The position numbers and the translations under genes were made by a program. The notes below the pieces were generated by a model, which was given only the letters and a program-made list of their open reading frames with translations, made no database searches and was not told the DNA's origin. Positions 36,590 to 45,765 of a stretch of 64,000 bases of DNA are shown here, in pieces; within the stretch, counting starts at the first letter, position 1; the number at the start of each line of letters is the position of its first letter. The DNA comes from Ancylobacter radicis (GTDB lineage: Bacteria; Pseudomonadota; Alphaproteobacteria; Rhizobiales; Xanthobacteraceae), in contig NZ_JAHCQH010000015.1 in assembly GCF_018449475.1 (NCBI RefSeq), positions 310,001 through 374,000 of the forward strand, written 5' to 3'.

Positions 36590-37582
36590 ATGATCTCCCG
36601 TCGTTCCCTGCTCGCGGCCGCAGCGGCCGGTACCGCCCTGCCGCTCGCCATGCCCGGCGTGCTGCGCGCCCAGACGCGCGATCTGCGCCTCGGCGTCATC
36701 ACCCCGCCGAACCATCCCTGGAACAACGCCGCGCTGAAGATCGGCGAGGTGCTGAAGGAAAAGACCGGCGGCAAGCTGACCATGACCGTGTTTCATGCCG
36801 GCCAGCTCGGCAATGAAGGCGCGATGATGCAGCAATTGCAGACCGGCGCGCTCGACATGGCCTTCCTGCAGGCGGCCGAAGTGGGCAACCGCGTGCCCAA
36901 CGTCGCCGCCATCCTCGCCCCCTATGTGGTGCGCTCGACGGAAGCCGCCGCCAAGCTGGTGCGCCAGCCCATCGCCATGCAGATGCTGGAGCCGCTGCCG
37001 AAGGAAACCGGCACGCTCGGCCTCGGCTGGGGCATCACCTCGATCCGCGTGGTGTTCTCGGCCAAGGAGATCGACGGTATCGCCGGCCTCAACGGCATGA
37101 AGCTGCGCATCAACACGACGCCCGCCTTCCGCGATTTCTACTCGCTGCTCGGCGCCGCGCCGACCCCGATCCCGACCCCGCAAGTGTTCGACGCCATGGC
37201 CAATGGCCAGGTCGACGGGCTGGAAGCCGATCTCGACTTCTCCTGGAACCAGCGTTTCGACAAGGTCTCGAAGGTGCTGATGCGCATGGACGCGGTGTTC
37301 ATGCCGATGATCGCGCTCGCCTCCGGCAAGGCCTGGCAGTCGCTCTCGGCCGAGGACCGCGCGCTGATCGCGGAGGCGACCAAGGCCGCGCTCGACGCGC
37401 AGGTCGACGAGACCGTGACCAACGCGCCCAAGCTGATCAAGCAGTTCGAGGGCACGGGCATCAAGATGGTGGTGCCGCCGGCCGCCGATTCCGCGCCGAT
37501 CATCGCCGAATACGACAAGATCTGGACCCCCAAGGCGCCGATCCTGCCGGAACTGCGCAAGGTCGGCGCGACGCTGGGCTGA
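36590..37582 (+). CDS. TRAP transporter solute-binding protein (DctP family)
   Basis: A 330-aa receptor with a twin-arginine-like signal (MISRRSLLAAAAAGTALPL, cleavage near LRA-QT). Mature hallmarks: NHPWNNAALKIGEVLKEKTG, GVITPPNH, LNGMKLRINTTPAFRDFY and VFDAMANGQVDGLEADLDF. An AAAGGA site precedes the ATG. Last gene of the TRAP operon; here the receptor is distal, unlike the first TRAP locus. Ligand unknown. Confidence 0.9.
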   Translation: MISRRSLLAAAAAGTALPLAMPGVLRAQTRDLRLGVITPPNHPWNNAALKIGEVLKEKTGGKLTMTVFHAGQLGNEGAMMQQLQTGALDMAFLQAAEVGNRVPNVAAILAPYVVRSTEAAAKLVRQPIAMQMLEPLPKETGTLGLGWGITSIRVVFSAKEIDGIAGLNGMKLRINTTPAFRDFYSLLGAAPTPIPTPQVFDAMANGQVDGLEADLDFSWNQRFDKVSKVLMRMDAVFMPMIALASGKAWQSLSAEDRALIAEATKAALDAQVDETVTNAPKLIKQFEGTGIKMVVPPAADSAPIIAEYDKIWTPKAPILPELRKVGATLG

Positions 37583-37609
37583 GCCCTTCCCGGCCGTACG
37601 ATAACCGCC

Positions 37610-37702
37610 GTCATCCCCGGGCTTGGCCCGGGGATCCACGTCTTCCTCGACGCCGGGGACCCGGCCAAAGACGTGGATGGCCGGGACAGGCCTGGCCATG
37701 AC
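37610..37702. repeat. Palindromic intergenic element, GTCATCCCCGGG type
   Basis: A 93-bp element with long imperfect inverted arms running from GTCATCCCCGGGC to a terminal ATGAC. One half closely matches the element at 38939-38971. It lies between two convergent genes. Confidence 0.75.
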
Positions 37703-37747
37703 GCGAGAGCGGCGCCCGCAGGGGCGGCAATCGACGGCTGCCGCCCG

Positions 37748-38785
37748 TCAGTCCTGCACCCAGACCGGCCAGGTGTCGGACAACCGATAGCCGGTCGGCC
37801 ACGGGTCTTGCGGGTCGAGCATGAGCTGCGCCGTATGGGTCACGAAGGCCCGGCCCATGATCGAGGGAATGATCGCCGGCCGGCCGCCCAGCGTGGTCGT
37901 CGCCTCGATCCGGCACTCGAAGCGGGAATCGATGATCGAGCGGCCGATGAAGGTCTCGCCGACGCTCAGCTGTCCCTTGGCGTGCAGCACCGCCATGCGG
38001 GCCGAGCAGCCGGTGCCGGTGGGCGAGCGGTCGATCTTGCCGGGCCGGATCGTCACCGCATTGGCGCCCTGCTTCACCCCGTCGATCGCCTCGACCGGCG
38101 CGGCAAACTGGCAGAACGAGATGTGGTTCCAGTCGGCGTTCTCCGGGTGCTGGAACCCGAGCTGCCGGTTCGCGGCCTTGACGATGCGCATGCCGGTCTC
38201 GGCCAGATCCTTCGCTTCGTCCGGGCGGATCGAGAAGCCGAGCGCGTGGGCGTCGACGATGACGAAGCTGTCGCCGCCATAGGCGGTGTCGACGGTGAGC
38301 GTGCCCAGCCCCTCGACCTCCAGCTGCGCGTCCAGCTTGTCGGCAAAGGAGGGGTGGTTGGTCACCCGGATACGCTCGGCCTTGCCGTCCCGGCAATAGG
38401 CGGTCGCCTCGATCAGCCCGCCCGGCGCCTCCAGCACCATATGGGTTTCCGGCTCGACCATGGGCACGATGCCGGTGTCGAGCAGCACGGTGGCGACGCA
38501 GATCGAGTTGGAGCCGGACATGGGCGGGGTGTCTTCCGGCTCCATGATGATCCACGCCGCCACCGCCTTCGGGTTCTTCGGCGGTACCAGCAGGTTCACA
38601 TGGCGGAACACCCCGCCGCGCGGCTCCTGCAGCACGAAATTGCGCAGCGTGTTGTCGCTGGCGATGAAGCGCGACTGCGCCCACACCGTGTCGCCCGGCG
38701 GGGGCGCCACCCCGCCGACGATCACATCGCCGACCTCGCCTTCCGCATGGCAGCCGACGATGTGGATGAGTTTGGATGAGCGCAT
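37748..38785 (-). CDS. Proline-racemase-family enzyme, probable trans-3-hydroxyproline dehydratase
   Basis: A 345-aa protein with the duplicated fold of this family. The two catalytic positions, normally Cys in racemases and epimerases, are Ser90 (MSGSNS) and Thr256 (RSPTGTG). Loss of both thiols rules against two-base racemisation; Thr at the second position is known in trans-3-hydroxy-L-proline dehydratases, so dehydration to pyrroline-2-carboxylate is the best guess. The Ldh-like reductase at 32842 would convert that product to proline. The ATG at 38785 follows GAGAGG. It is the last gene of the hydroxyproline minus-strand series, separated from its neighbour by two palindromic repeats. 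Confidence 0.78.
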   Translation of the reverse strand: MRSSKLIHIVGCHAEGEVGDVIVGGVAPPPGDTVWAQSRFIASDNTLRNFVLQEPRGGVFRHVNLLVPPKNPKAVAAWIIMEPEDTPPMSGSNSICVATVLLDTGIVPMVEPETHMVLEAPGGLIEATAYCRDGKAERIRVTNHPSFADKLDAQLEVEGLGTLTVDTAYGGDSFVIVDAHALGFSIRPDEAKDLAETGMRIVKAANRQLGFQHPENADWNHISFCQFAAPVEAIDGVKQGANAVTIRPGKIDRSPTGTGCSARMAVLHAKGQLSVGETFIGRSIIDSRFECRIEATTTLGGRPAIIPSIMGRAFVTHTAQLMLDPQDPWPTGYRLSDTWPVWVQD

Positions 38786-38813
38786 GGCGGGCCTCTCGGG
38801 TGGAAAAAGCAAC

Positions 38814-38914
38814 GTCATCCTGAGGTGCCCGGCCTGAGGCCGGGCCTCGAAGGATGGGGGCCAGTGCGCCCGAAACATCCTTCGAGGCTCGCTACGCTCG
38901 CACCTCAGGATGAC
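38814..38914. repeat. Palindromic intergenic element, GTCATCCTGAGG type
   Basis: A 101-bp element flanked by GTCATCCTGAGGTG and CACCTCAGGATGAC. Its right half, reverse-complemented, matches the left half of the element at 40131 in 38 of 39 positions. Confidence 0.8.
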
Positions 38915-38938
38915 GGTGTGCGACGAGCGCGAAGTTAA

Positions 38939-38971
38939 GTCATGGATCCCCGGGTCACGCCCGGGGATGAC
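38939..38971. repeat. Palindromic intergenic element, GTCATCCCCGGG type (short)
   Basis: A 33-bp palindrome with GATCCCCGGG and CCCGGGGATGAC arms. It is a half-length relative of the element at 37610 and sits next to the end of the enolase-family gene. Confidence 0.7.
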
Positions 38972-38986
38972 GTCGCGCTGCGGGTA

Positions 38987-40090
38987 TCAGCCGATCACCA
39001 CCACCGGCGCGCCCAACGCGGCGAAGATCGGCTCCACACCCAGACCCGGCGCGTCGGAGGCGGTCATGAAGCCGTGGTCCCGCTTGGGCGCGCCGGTGGC
39101 GATGTCCACCGTGCCGTAGCTGTTGAAATCGGTTGCCGAGAAGCAGAACTCCTCCGGCGTCGAGCGGGCGAGATGGGCGATGGTGGCGGTGACGATGTCG
39201 CCGCCCCAGGTGTCCTCGATGGTCATCGGCGTGCCCGAGGCGACGCAGATGTCGCGCATCAGCCGCGCCTTGGTGAGACCGCCGACCTTGGAGATCTTCA
39301 GGTTGATGATGTCCATGGCGTCGTCCGCCAGCGCCTTCATCAGCGTGCCGACGCCGTCGATCACCTCGTCGAGCACGAAGGGCCGCCCGGTGCGGGTACG
39401 CACCGACAGGCACTCCTCATAGGTCGGGCAGGGCTGCTCGATATAGACGTCGAGATCGGCCACCTCGGCGCAGATGCGCGCGGCTTCCGCCCGCGTCCAG
39501 CCGGTATTGGCGTCGGCCACCAGAATGTCGGTGGGGTCCAGAATCTCGCGGGTGGCGCGGATGCGGTCGATGTCCTGATCGGCGTCGCCGCCCACTTTCA
39601 GCTGGAACTTGGTGTAGCCCTCGGCCTTGTAGCCGGCGATCTTCTTGGCCATCACCTCCGGCGCCTCCTGCGAGATGGCGCGGTAGAGCGCGACCCTCGT
39701 TTGCGCCGCGCCGCCCAGCAGCTTGTAGACCGGCAGGCCCGTGACCTTGCCGAGAATGTCCCAGCAGGCGATGTCGATCGGCGCCTTCACATAGGGGTGG
39801 CCGCGCAGCACCGCATCCATGTGGCGGTTCAGCACGTTGAGATCGGTCGGGTCGAGCCCGATCACCTTGGGGCCGAGTTCCTCAAGCCCGGCGCGCACGC
39901 CATGGGCATAGGCCGGCAGATAGGCCGAGCCGAGCGGGCAGCATTCGGCATAGCCGGTGATGCCGGCATCGGTCTCCACCGCCACCACGGTGGAATCGAA
40001 CACCTCGATGAAATTGCCGTTCGACCAGTTGTAGCGGCCTTCCTTGAGCGGGAGCCCGACCTTGTAGGCCTTGATGCCGGTGATCTTCAT
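38987..40090 (-). CDS. Enolase-superfamily enzyme (MR/MLE group), likely hydroxyproline dehydratase or betaine epimerase
   Basis: A 367-aa TIM-barrel enzyme. Catalytic features: a Lys in KFQLKVGG, metal ligands Asp in VADANTGW, Glu in YIEQPCP and Asp in PFVLDEVI, then the second Lys in NLKISKVGG, and a WGGD motif. Lys on both faces is the arrangement of 1,1-proton-transfer members such as 4-hydroxyproline betaine 2-epimerase and cis-3-hydroxy-L-proline dehydratase, which it resembles throughout ([30 protein letters not shown]). Its place between two proline-racemase-family genes supports a hydroxyproline role. The start at 40090 (MKITGIKAY) matches family N-termini. Confidence 0.8.
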   Translation of the reverse strand: MKITGIKAYKVGLPLKEGRYNWSNGNFIEVFDSTVVAVETDAGITGYAECCPLGSAYLPAYAHGVRAGLEELGPKVIGLDPTDLNVLNRHMDAVLRGHPYVKAPIDIACWDILGKVTGLPVYKLLGGAAQTRVALYRAISQEAPEVMAKKIAGYKAEGYTKFQLKVGGDADQDIDRIRATREILDPTDILVADANTGWTRAEAARICAEVADLDVYIEQPCPTYEECLSVRTRTGRPFVLDEVIDGVGTLMKALADDAMDIINLKISKVGGLTKARLMRDICVASGTPMTIEDTWGGDIVTATIAHLARSTPEEFCFSATDFNSYGTVDIATGAPKRDHGFMTASDAPGLGVEPIFAALGAPVVVIG

Positions 40091-40130
40091 GTGCCGTGTC
40101 CGTTTCTGCCGTTGCCGCCCGCGGGTCGCC

Positions 40131-40238
40131 GTCATCCTGAGGTGCGAGCGCAGCGAGCCTCGAAGGATGTTGAAACAGCGGGCGCTCCGCATGGACCTCC
40201 TTCGAGGCTCGGGCTTCGCCCGAGCGCCTCAGGATGAC
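40131..40238. repeat. Palindromic intergenic element, GTCATCCTGAGG type
   Basis: A 108-bp element bounded by GTCATCCTGAGGTGCGAGCG and a closing CCTCAGGATGAC. Each half can fold by itself. It lies between the 4-hydroxyproline epimerase gene and the enolase-family gene, so it should be transcribed within the operon. Confidence 0.8.
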
Positions 40239-40260
40239 GGTGCGCCCGGTGCGCCTTTGC

Positions 40261-41262
40261 TCACACCACCACGAAGCCGTGGGCGAAGGGGTCGCGGTCG
40301 TCGATGAAGATGGTGTTGTAGCCGGTCATCCGCGCCCAGCCGCCGATGGAGGGGATGATCGCGTCGCGCTCCCCCACCTTCACGGCAGCCTCGACGCGAC
40401 CCTTGAACAGCGAGCCGATGATGCTCTCATGCACGAAATCATCGCCGACGCGGAGCTGGCCAATGGCGGCGAGCTGCGCCATGCGGGCGGAGGTGCCGGT
40501 GCCGCAGGGCGAGCGGTCGATGGCCTTGTCGCCATAGAACACCGCGTTGCGCGCCTGCGCTTCCGGGTGGCGGGCCGCGCCGGTCCAGAGGATGTGCGAG
40601 AGGCCGCGGATCTCCGGCTTCTCGGGATGGACGAATTCGTATTTCGCGTTCAGCGCCTTGCGCAGGCCGGGGCTCATGCCGACGAGCTGGCCGGCAGTGA
40701 AATCGGCCATGTCGCGGAAGGCGGGCTGCGGCTCGACGATGGCGTAGAAATTCCCGCCATAGGCGACATCCACCGTCACCTCGCCGATCTCCGGGCATTC
40801 GGCGGTCAGGCCCTGCGCGTAGAGGAAGCCGGGCACATTGGTGATGCGCACCTCCTCCACATATTGGCCGACCTGCGTGTACTCGGCCTTCACCACGCCG
40901 GCGGGGGTGTCGAGCATCAGGACGCCCGGCGTCTTCGGCGTGACGAGGCCGTGCTCGATGGCCATGGTCACCGTGCCGATGGTGCCGTGGCCGCACATGG
41001 GCAGGCAGCCGGAGGTCTCGATGAACAGGATGGCGACGTCGCAGTCCGGTCGCGGCGGCGGGTAGAGGATCGAGCCCGACATCATGTCGTGGCCGCGCGG
41101 CTCGAACATCAGGCCGGTACGGATCCAGTCGAACTCCTTGAGGAAATGCGCGCGCTTCTCGATCATGGTCGAACCGATGAGGTTCGGCCCGCCGCCCGCC
41201 ACCAGACGCACGGGATTGCCGCAGGTGTGGCCGTCTATGCAGAAGAAGCTGTGTCGCGCCAT
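40261..41262 (-). CDS. 4-hydroxyproline 2-epimerase
   Basis: A 333-aa proline-racemase-family protein with the intact Cys pair: Cys90 in MCGHGTIG and Cys253 in SPCGTGTSAR. This two-base arrangement interconverts trans-4-hydroxy-L-proline and cis-4-hydroxy-D-proline. Assignment as HypE/LhpA rather than proline racemase rests on its neighbours, a D-amino-acid dehydrogenase and a DapA-like deaminase, which make up the next two steps. It lies 12 nt after the dehydrogenase gene. Confidence 0.88.
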   Translation of the reverse strand: MARHSFFCIDGHTCGNPVRLVAGGGPNLIGSTMIEKRAHFLKEFDWIRTGLMFEPRGHDMMSGSILYPPPRPDCDVAILFIETSGCLPMCGHGTIGTVTMAIEHGLVTPKTPGVLMLDTPAGVVKAEYTQVGQYVEEVRITNVPGFLYAQGLTAECPEIGEVTVDVAYGGNFYAIVEPQPAFRDMADFTAGQLVGMSPGLRKALNAKYEFVHPEKPEIRGLSHILWTGAARHPEAQARNAVFYGDKAIDRSPCGTGTSARMAQLAAIGQLRVGDDFVHESIIGSLFKGRVEAAVKVGERDAIIPSIGGWARMTGYNTIFIDDRDPFAHGFVVV

Positions 41263-41274
41263 GGTGGGGTCTCG

Positions 41275-42528
41275 TCAAAAACGGTCGGGACGGAAGGGCG
41301 AGAGATCAAGCGACAGCGGCCGCCCGGTGGCAAGCTCGGCCACCAGCCGGCCGGTCGCCGCGCTCTGGGTCAGGCCGAGATGGCCATGGCCGAATGCGTG
41401 GATGATGCGCGGATCGGCGCTCGCCCGGCCGATGACGGGGAGCGAATCCGGCAGCGAGGGGCGAAAGCCCATCCATTGCGTGCCGCCAGTGGTCTTCAGG
41501 CCCGGCAGGAAGGCGGCGGCCTTGGTCAGCATGGCCTGCGAGCGCTTGTAATTGGGGGGCGCCTTCAGCCCGCCCAGCTCCACCGCCCCGCCGACGCGGA
41601 TGCCGGTCGAGAGCGGGGTGACGACGAAGCCGTGCCCGCCAAAGGTGAGCTGGCGCCGCACATCGAAGGCGCCGGGCGGCAGCGTGGTGTTGTAGCCGCG
41701 CTCGGTCTCCAGCGGCACCTTGTCCCCCAGCGTCGCAGCGAGCGGGCGCGACCAGGCGCCGCCGGCAATCACCGCCTGCGCGGAGTTGATCGTCGTGCCA
41801 TCAGTGAGGCGCAGGCTCACGCCGGCCGTCTGCGGCTCGATGGCCACCACCTCACCGCTGACGATGCGGGCGCCGCGCGCCATCACCTGCTCGAACAGAG
41901 CGAGGGCGAAATGATAGGGGTCGGCCACCGTCTTCCAGTTCGGCGTGAAGGTGCCGGCGACAAAGCGCGGGGCAAGGCCCGGTTGCAGTTCGGCGAGGCG
42001 ATAGCCGCGCACATGCTCGAAGGCGATGCCTTCTTTCTCGCGGGCGTCCCAACCCGGCCGGGCGGCGTCAAGTTCCGCTTCGCTCTCATAGAGCTGGAGA
42101 TTGCCGTCGGCGCGCACATGCTCCGTAAGCCCGGCACCCGCCACCATCTCGCTCATGGCGCGGGCGGCAAGCCGCATCATGGCGCTCTGCACTTTGAGCG
42201 AATGGGCGTAGCGGTCCGGCAGGCTGGCGCGCCAGAAACGCAGCAGCCACGGCGCGATGTTCAGCGCATAGGCGGGCGGAATGGCGAGCGGCCCGAGCGG
42301 GTCGAGCAGCCATCGCGGCGCCTTGCGCAGGATGCCCGGCGAGGCCAGCGGCAGGATGTCGGTGAAGGCGAAGGCGCCGGCATTGCCGAAGCTCGCCCCC
42401 TCGGCAATGCCGCCGCGCTCCACCAGCACGACGCTGCGGCCGGCCGCCTGCAGATGAAAGGCGCAGGCGAGGCCGACAATGCCGGCGCCGATGACGGCGA
42501 TGTCGTTCGGAGGGGAGGCTGCTGCCAC
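41275..42528 (-). CDS. FAD-dependent D-amino-acid dehydrogenase, probable D-hydroxyproline dehydrogenase
   Basis: A 417-aa DadA-like oxidoreductase. The dinucleotide-binding loop IAVIGAGIVGLACAFHLQ lies at residues ~10-27, followed by VLVERGGIAEGASFGNAG; near the C terminus are GFRPSLPDSLPVIGRA and FGHGHLGLTQSAATG. It would oxidise cis-4-hydroxy-D-proline to pyrroline-4-hydroxy-2-carboxylate, the step between epimerase and deaminase. GTG at 42528 is the apparent start. Operon membership is supported by close spacing downstream. Confidence 0.87.
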   Translation of the reverse strand: MAAASPPNDIAVIGAGIVGLACAFHLQAAGRSVVLVERGGIAEGASFGNAGAFAFTDILPLASPGILRKAPRWLLDPLGPLAIPPAYALNIAPWLLRFWRASLPDRYAHSLKVQSAMMRLAARAMSEMVAGAGLTEHVRADGNLQLYESEAELDAARPGWDAREKEGIAFEHVRGYRLAELQPGLAPRFVAGTFTPNWKTVADPYHFALALFEQVMARGARIVSGEVVAIEPQTAGVSLRLTDGTTINSAQAVIAGGAWSRPLAATLGDKVPLETERGYNTTLPPGAFDVRRQLTFGGHGFVVTPLSTGIRVGGAVELGGLKAPPNYKRSQAMLTKAAAFLPGLKTTGGTQWMGFRPSLPDSLPVIGRASADPRIIHAFGHGHLGLTQSAATGRLVAELATGRPLSLDLSPFRPDRF

Positions 42529-42557
42529 GCTCTTTACCGCGCTTGTTCCAGTGAAGC

Positions 42558-42649
42558 GTCATCCCGGAACGGCCACAGGCCGTATCCGGGATCGCGTCAT
42601 AATCCGGGTGGCGATCCCGGCTCTTCGGCTTCGCCTTGGCCGGGATGAC
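42558..42649. repeat. Palindromic intergenic element, GTCATCCCGG type
   Basis: A 92-bp element from GTCATCCCGGAACGGCC to GGCCGGGATGAC, with internal stems. It sits between the dehydrogenase and the deaminase genes. Confidence 0.7.
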
Positions 42650-42686
42650 GACCCGGCGAAGGCGAAGGCATCTCACACCCTGCCGT

Positions 42687-43583
42687 TCACGCCGCCTTGG
42701 CGAGCGCCGGGCGGTTTGCCAGCGCGTCCGCGACGATCTTCTCGACCAGCGCGCGCTGGGCGCCTTCGAGCGGCAGGCGCGGGGCGCGCACGCGCTCGGT
42801 CGTGCCGGTCACGATCGCCTCGACGAGCTTGAGGTTCTGCACGAGGTAGCTGGACACATCGAGGTCGAGCAGCGGGCGGAACCAGCGGTAGAGCACCAGC
42901 GCCTCGTCATAGCGCTTCTGCTTCATCAGCCGGTAGAGCGCGACGGTCTCCTCCGGGAACGCCACCACGAGGCCGGCGACCCAGCCGACCGCGCCAACGG
43001 CGAGCGCCTCATAAGCGAGGTTGTCGACGCCGGTGAAGATGTCGAAGCGGTCGCCAAAGGCGTTCTGCAGGTCGATGGTGCGGCGGATGTCGTCGGAGGA
43101 TTCCTTCACCGCGACGAAGCGCTTGTCCTTGGCGAGCTCGGCCATGATCTCGACGGTCACGTCGACCCGGTAGGCGACGCGGTTGGAATAGATCATCACC
43201 GGCAGGTCCGCGGCCTGCGCGATGGCCGAGAGCGTGCCCACCGTCTCCTTCGGGTTGGTGTGGTAGACGAGGCTCGGCACGATCATCAGCCCGTCCGCCC
43301 CGGCACTCGCCGCGCGCTTGGCAAGGCTGGCGCAGTCGCGGGTCGCCGCATCCGCAATGGTCATCAGCACCGGCTTGCCGCCGGCCACCGACTTGGCGGT
43401 CTTCAGCACGGCCAGACGCTCGTCATGGGAGAGCATCGGGCCCTCGCCGAGCGAACCATTGACGATGATGCCATCGACGCCGGAAGCGATCTGGAACGCG
43501 AAGCAGCGCTCCATCTCGGCATGGTCGAGCGTGTCGTCGGCGTTGAACTTGGCGGTTACGGCGGGAAAGACGCCCTGCCACAT
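42687..43583 (-). CDS. DapA-family deaminase, probable pyrroline-4-hydroxy-2-carboxylate deaminase
   Basis: A 298-aa dihydrodipicolinate-synthase-like TIM barrel. The Schiff-base Lys is in FVAVKESSDD, and IVNGSLGEGPMLSHDE corresponds to the family's GxxGE region. In hydroxyproline pathways this family converts pyrroline-4-hydroxy-2-carboxylate to alpha-ketoglutarate semialdehyde plus ammonia, which matches the adjacent genes. ATG 43583 is preferred to GTG 43592 because AGGAG lies 8 nt upstream. A sugar- or sialic-acid-type aldolase is the alternative. Confidence 0.85.
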   Translation of the reverse strand: MWQGVFPAVTAKFNADDTLDHAEMERCFAFQIASGVDGIIVNGSLGEGPMLSHDERLAVLKTAKSVAGGKPVLMTIADAATRDCASLAKRAASAGADGLMIVPSLVYHTNPKETVGTLSAIAQAADLPVMIYSNRVAYRVDVTVEIMAELAKDKRFVAVKESSDDIRRTIDLQNAFGDRFDIFTGVDNLAYEALAVGAVGWVAGLVVAFPEETVALYRLMKQKRYDEALVLYRWFRPLLDLDVSSYLVQNLKLVEAIVTGTTERVRAPRLPLEGAQRALVEKIVADALANRPALAKAA

Positions 43584-43624
43584 GGGAAGCACTCCTGAAT
43601 CGTTGAAAGGGATCGTCCGGGATC

Positions 43625-44350
43625 TCAGAGGACGGATTTGAGGAAGGCGACGGTCTCGGGCTCGCGGGGAGCGCCGATCACCTGCGCCGGCGGGCCGATC
43701 TCGTGGATCCGGCCCTTGTGGAAGAAGGCCACGCGGTTCGAGACCTCGCGGGCGAAGGCGATTTCATGGGTGACCACGATCATCGTCATGCCCTCGGAAG
43801 ACAGGAGCCTCATCGTGTCCAATACCTCGCCGACCAGCTGCGGGTCGAGAGCCGAGGTCACCTCGTCGAACAGCATGTAGTCGGGCGACATGGCGAGCGC
43901 GCGGGCAATCGCCATGCGCTGCTGCTGGCCGCCGGAAAGCCGGGAGGGATAGACCTTCAGCTTCTCGGCCAGGCCGACATGGGAGAGCTTTTCCACCGCG
44001 ATGGCCTCGGCCTCGGCCCGCGACTTGCCGAGCACTTTTCGCGGGGCGAGCATCACGTTTTCCAGCACGGTCAGGTGAGGGAAGGCATTCCACTGCTGGA
44101 AGACAATGCCGATCTTGCGGCGCAGCTTGTTCAGATCCGTGCCGCGGGCATGGACATCGGTGCCGTCGACGAGGATGTGCCCCGAATTGATCGGCTCCAG
44201 CCCGTTGATGCACATCAGCAGCGTGGATTTGCCGGAGCCGGAGCCGCCGATGACGGAGACGACCTCGCCCTTCTCCACGGTCATGGTGACGCCCTTCACC
44301 ACTTCCAGCGCGCCGAAGGATTTGTGAACGTCCTTGATCTCGATCGACAT
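43625..44350 (-). CDS. Polar amino-acid ABC transporter ATPase
   Basis: A 241-aa ATPase of the HisP/GlnQ type: Walker A GGSGSGKSTLL, Q-loop FQQWNAFPHLTVLENV, signature LSGGQQQRMAIARAL and Walker B MLFDEVTSALDP. It energises the two permeases and the binding protein encoded just upstream. Hydroxyproline or proline is the likely substrate given the linked catabolic genes. Confidence 0.92.
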   Translation of the reverse strand: MSIEIKDVHKSFGALEVVKGVTMTVEKGEVVSVIGGSGSGKSTLLMCINGLEPINSGHILVDGTDVHARGTDLNKLRRKIGIVFQQWNAFPHLTVLENVMLAPRKVLGKSRAEAEAIAVEKLSHVGLAEKLKVYPSRLSGGQQQRMAIARALAMSPDYMLFDEVTSALDPQLVGEVLDTMRLLSSEGMTMIVVTHEIAFAREVSNRVAFFHKGRIHEIGPPAQVIGAPREPETVAFLKSVL

Positions 44351-44359
44351 GGCCTGTTC

Positions 44360-45046
44360 TCAGTCGTTTTCGCGCCAGCGCTTCTCCAGCCGCGCGCCGA
44401 GGCGGGCAATGGGGAAGCTCATCAGGAAATAGATCAGCCCGGCGATGGACAGCACGAACAGCGGCTCCTGGATGCGGGTGACGATCACCTGCGAGGAGCG
44501 CAGCAATTCGACGACGCCGATCCACCACACCATGGCGGTGTCCTTCATCACGCCGAGCGTCAGGCCGATCCAGCTCGGCAGGCCGACGCGCAGGGCGATG
44601 GGGAAGACGATGGCGGTAAGATCCTGCGTCCAGCTCATGCCGAGCGAGCGGGCGGCGCGCCGGGTGGTCGCCGGCACCGCCAGAAATCCCGAGCGCACGA
44701 TCTCCGTGCAGTAGGAGCAGCAATAGAGCGCCAGCACGATGCAGCCGATGGTGAAGGAATCCCAGCGCACGCCGATGATGGTCTTGAAGGAATTGGCCAG
44801 CACGAGCTGGATCAGCAGCGGGATCGAGCGGAAGATGTCGAGCACGATGCCGATCGGCAGGTTCACCCACCAGGGCGAGATGGCGCGGATGACGCCGAAC
44901 ACGACGCCCAGGAGCGTGCCGCCCAGCACCGCCCAGAAGGTGAGCGCCAGCGTGATCCCGGCGCCCTTCAGCATGAACATCAGATCGTTCAGCGAGAAGG
45001 AGGTCTCGAACAGCGGGGCGAAGAAAGCGGAGACGGAGGAGAACAT
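44360..45046 (-). CDS. Polar amino-acid ABC transporter permease (HisM type)
   Basis: A 228-aa inner-membrane subunit with about five spans. The coupling-helix region reads ATTRRAARSLGMSW, the EAA loop that contacts the ATPase. It lies 9 nt before the ATPase gene and 12 nt after the other permease. Confidence 0.9.
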   Translation of the reverse strand: MFSSVSAFFAPLFETSFSLNDLMFMLKGAGITLALTFWAVLGGTLLGVVFGVIRAISPWWVNLPIGIVLDIFRSIPLLIQLVLANSFKTIIGVRWDSFTIGCIVLALYCCSYCTEIVRSGFLAVPATTRRAARSLGMSWTQDLTAIVFPIALRVGLPSWIGLTLGVMKDTAMVWWIGVVELLRSSQVIVTRIQEPLFVLSIAGLIYFLMSFPIARLGARLEKRWREND

Positions 45047-45058
45047 GCGCTGATCTCC

Positions 45059-45721
45059 TCAGTAGCGGAACAGGCGCCACGCCAGAAGGCGGGCGGAGAG
45101 GGTGACGAGCTTGGCGAGCAGATAATAGATCACCGCCGCCAGCGCGAAATATTCGAAGGTGCGGAAGGAGCGGACATTCAGCTCCTGCGTCACGCCGGTA
45201 AGGTCATTGTTGAGGCCGACGATGACGCCGAGCGAGGTCATCAGGATCGCCCAGACCATCTGGTTGGTGAGCGGGTAGAACACCACGCGGAACATCTGCG
45301 GCAGCACGATCAGCCGGAACGCCTGGATCTGCCCCATGCCGAGCGAGCGCGCGGCGCGCAACTGGGTCGGCGGCACGGCGCGCAGCCCGCCGCGGAAGGT
45401 CTCGGCGAGATAGCCGGCATTGTTGAAGGTGATGCCGGCCAGCAGCGCCGGGAAACTGTCGAGATGGATGCCGAGCGAGCCGAGGCCGAAATAGGCCATG
45501 TAGATCTGGAACAGCGCCGGCGTGTTGCGGGCCAGCTCGATCCAGCTCGCCGCGGCGCCGCGCAGCACGCGGTAGTTCGAGCCCGACGCCACCGCCAGCA
45601 GCACGGCGAAGAACACGCCGAGCAGCATGGACAGGACGGCGACCTCAAGCGTCACCAGCGCGCCCCACAGCATGTCGGGCAGCGCACGGAACGCCGGCAG
45701 CCAGTGAAAGGTGTAGTTCAT
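45059..45721 (-). CDS. Polar amino-acid ABC transporter permease (HisQ type)
   Basis: A 220-aa membrane subunit paired with the previous permease. It shows ELARNTPALFQIYMAYFGLG and the EAA loop PPTQLRAARSLGMGQIQAFR. It is followed closely by the second permease, and preceded by a palindromic repeat separating it from the binding-protein gene. Confidence 0.9.
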   Translation of the reverse strand: MNYTFHWLPAFRALPDMLWGALVTLEVAVLSMLLGVFFAVLLAVASGSNYRVLRGAAASWIELARNTPALFQIYMAYFGLGSLGIHLDSFPALLAGITFNNAGYLAETFRGGLRAVPPTQLRAARSLGMGQIQAFRLIVLPQMFRVVFYPLTNQMVWAILMTSLGVIVGLNNDLTGVTQELNVRSFRTFEYFALAAVIYYLLAKLVTLSARLLAWRLFRY

Positions 45722-45765
45722 CGCGGGTTGCTCGTGCTCGGCAGGCGATGGGCGGGAGCAGGGCC

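Noticed and set aside
40234..42648. 804-aa plus-strand open frame across the hydroxyproline genes
   Set aside because: Spans two real genes on the other strand and their gaps; no family resemblance.
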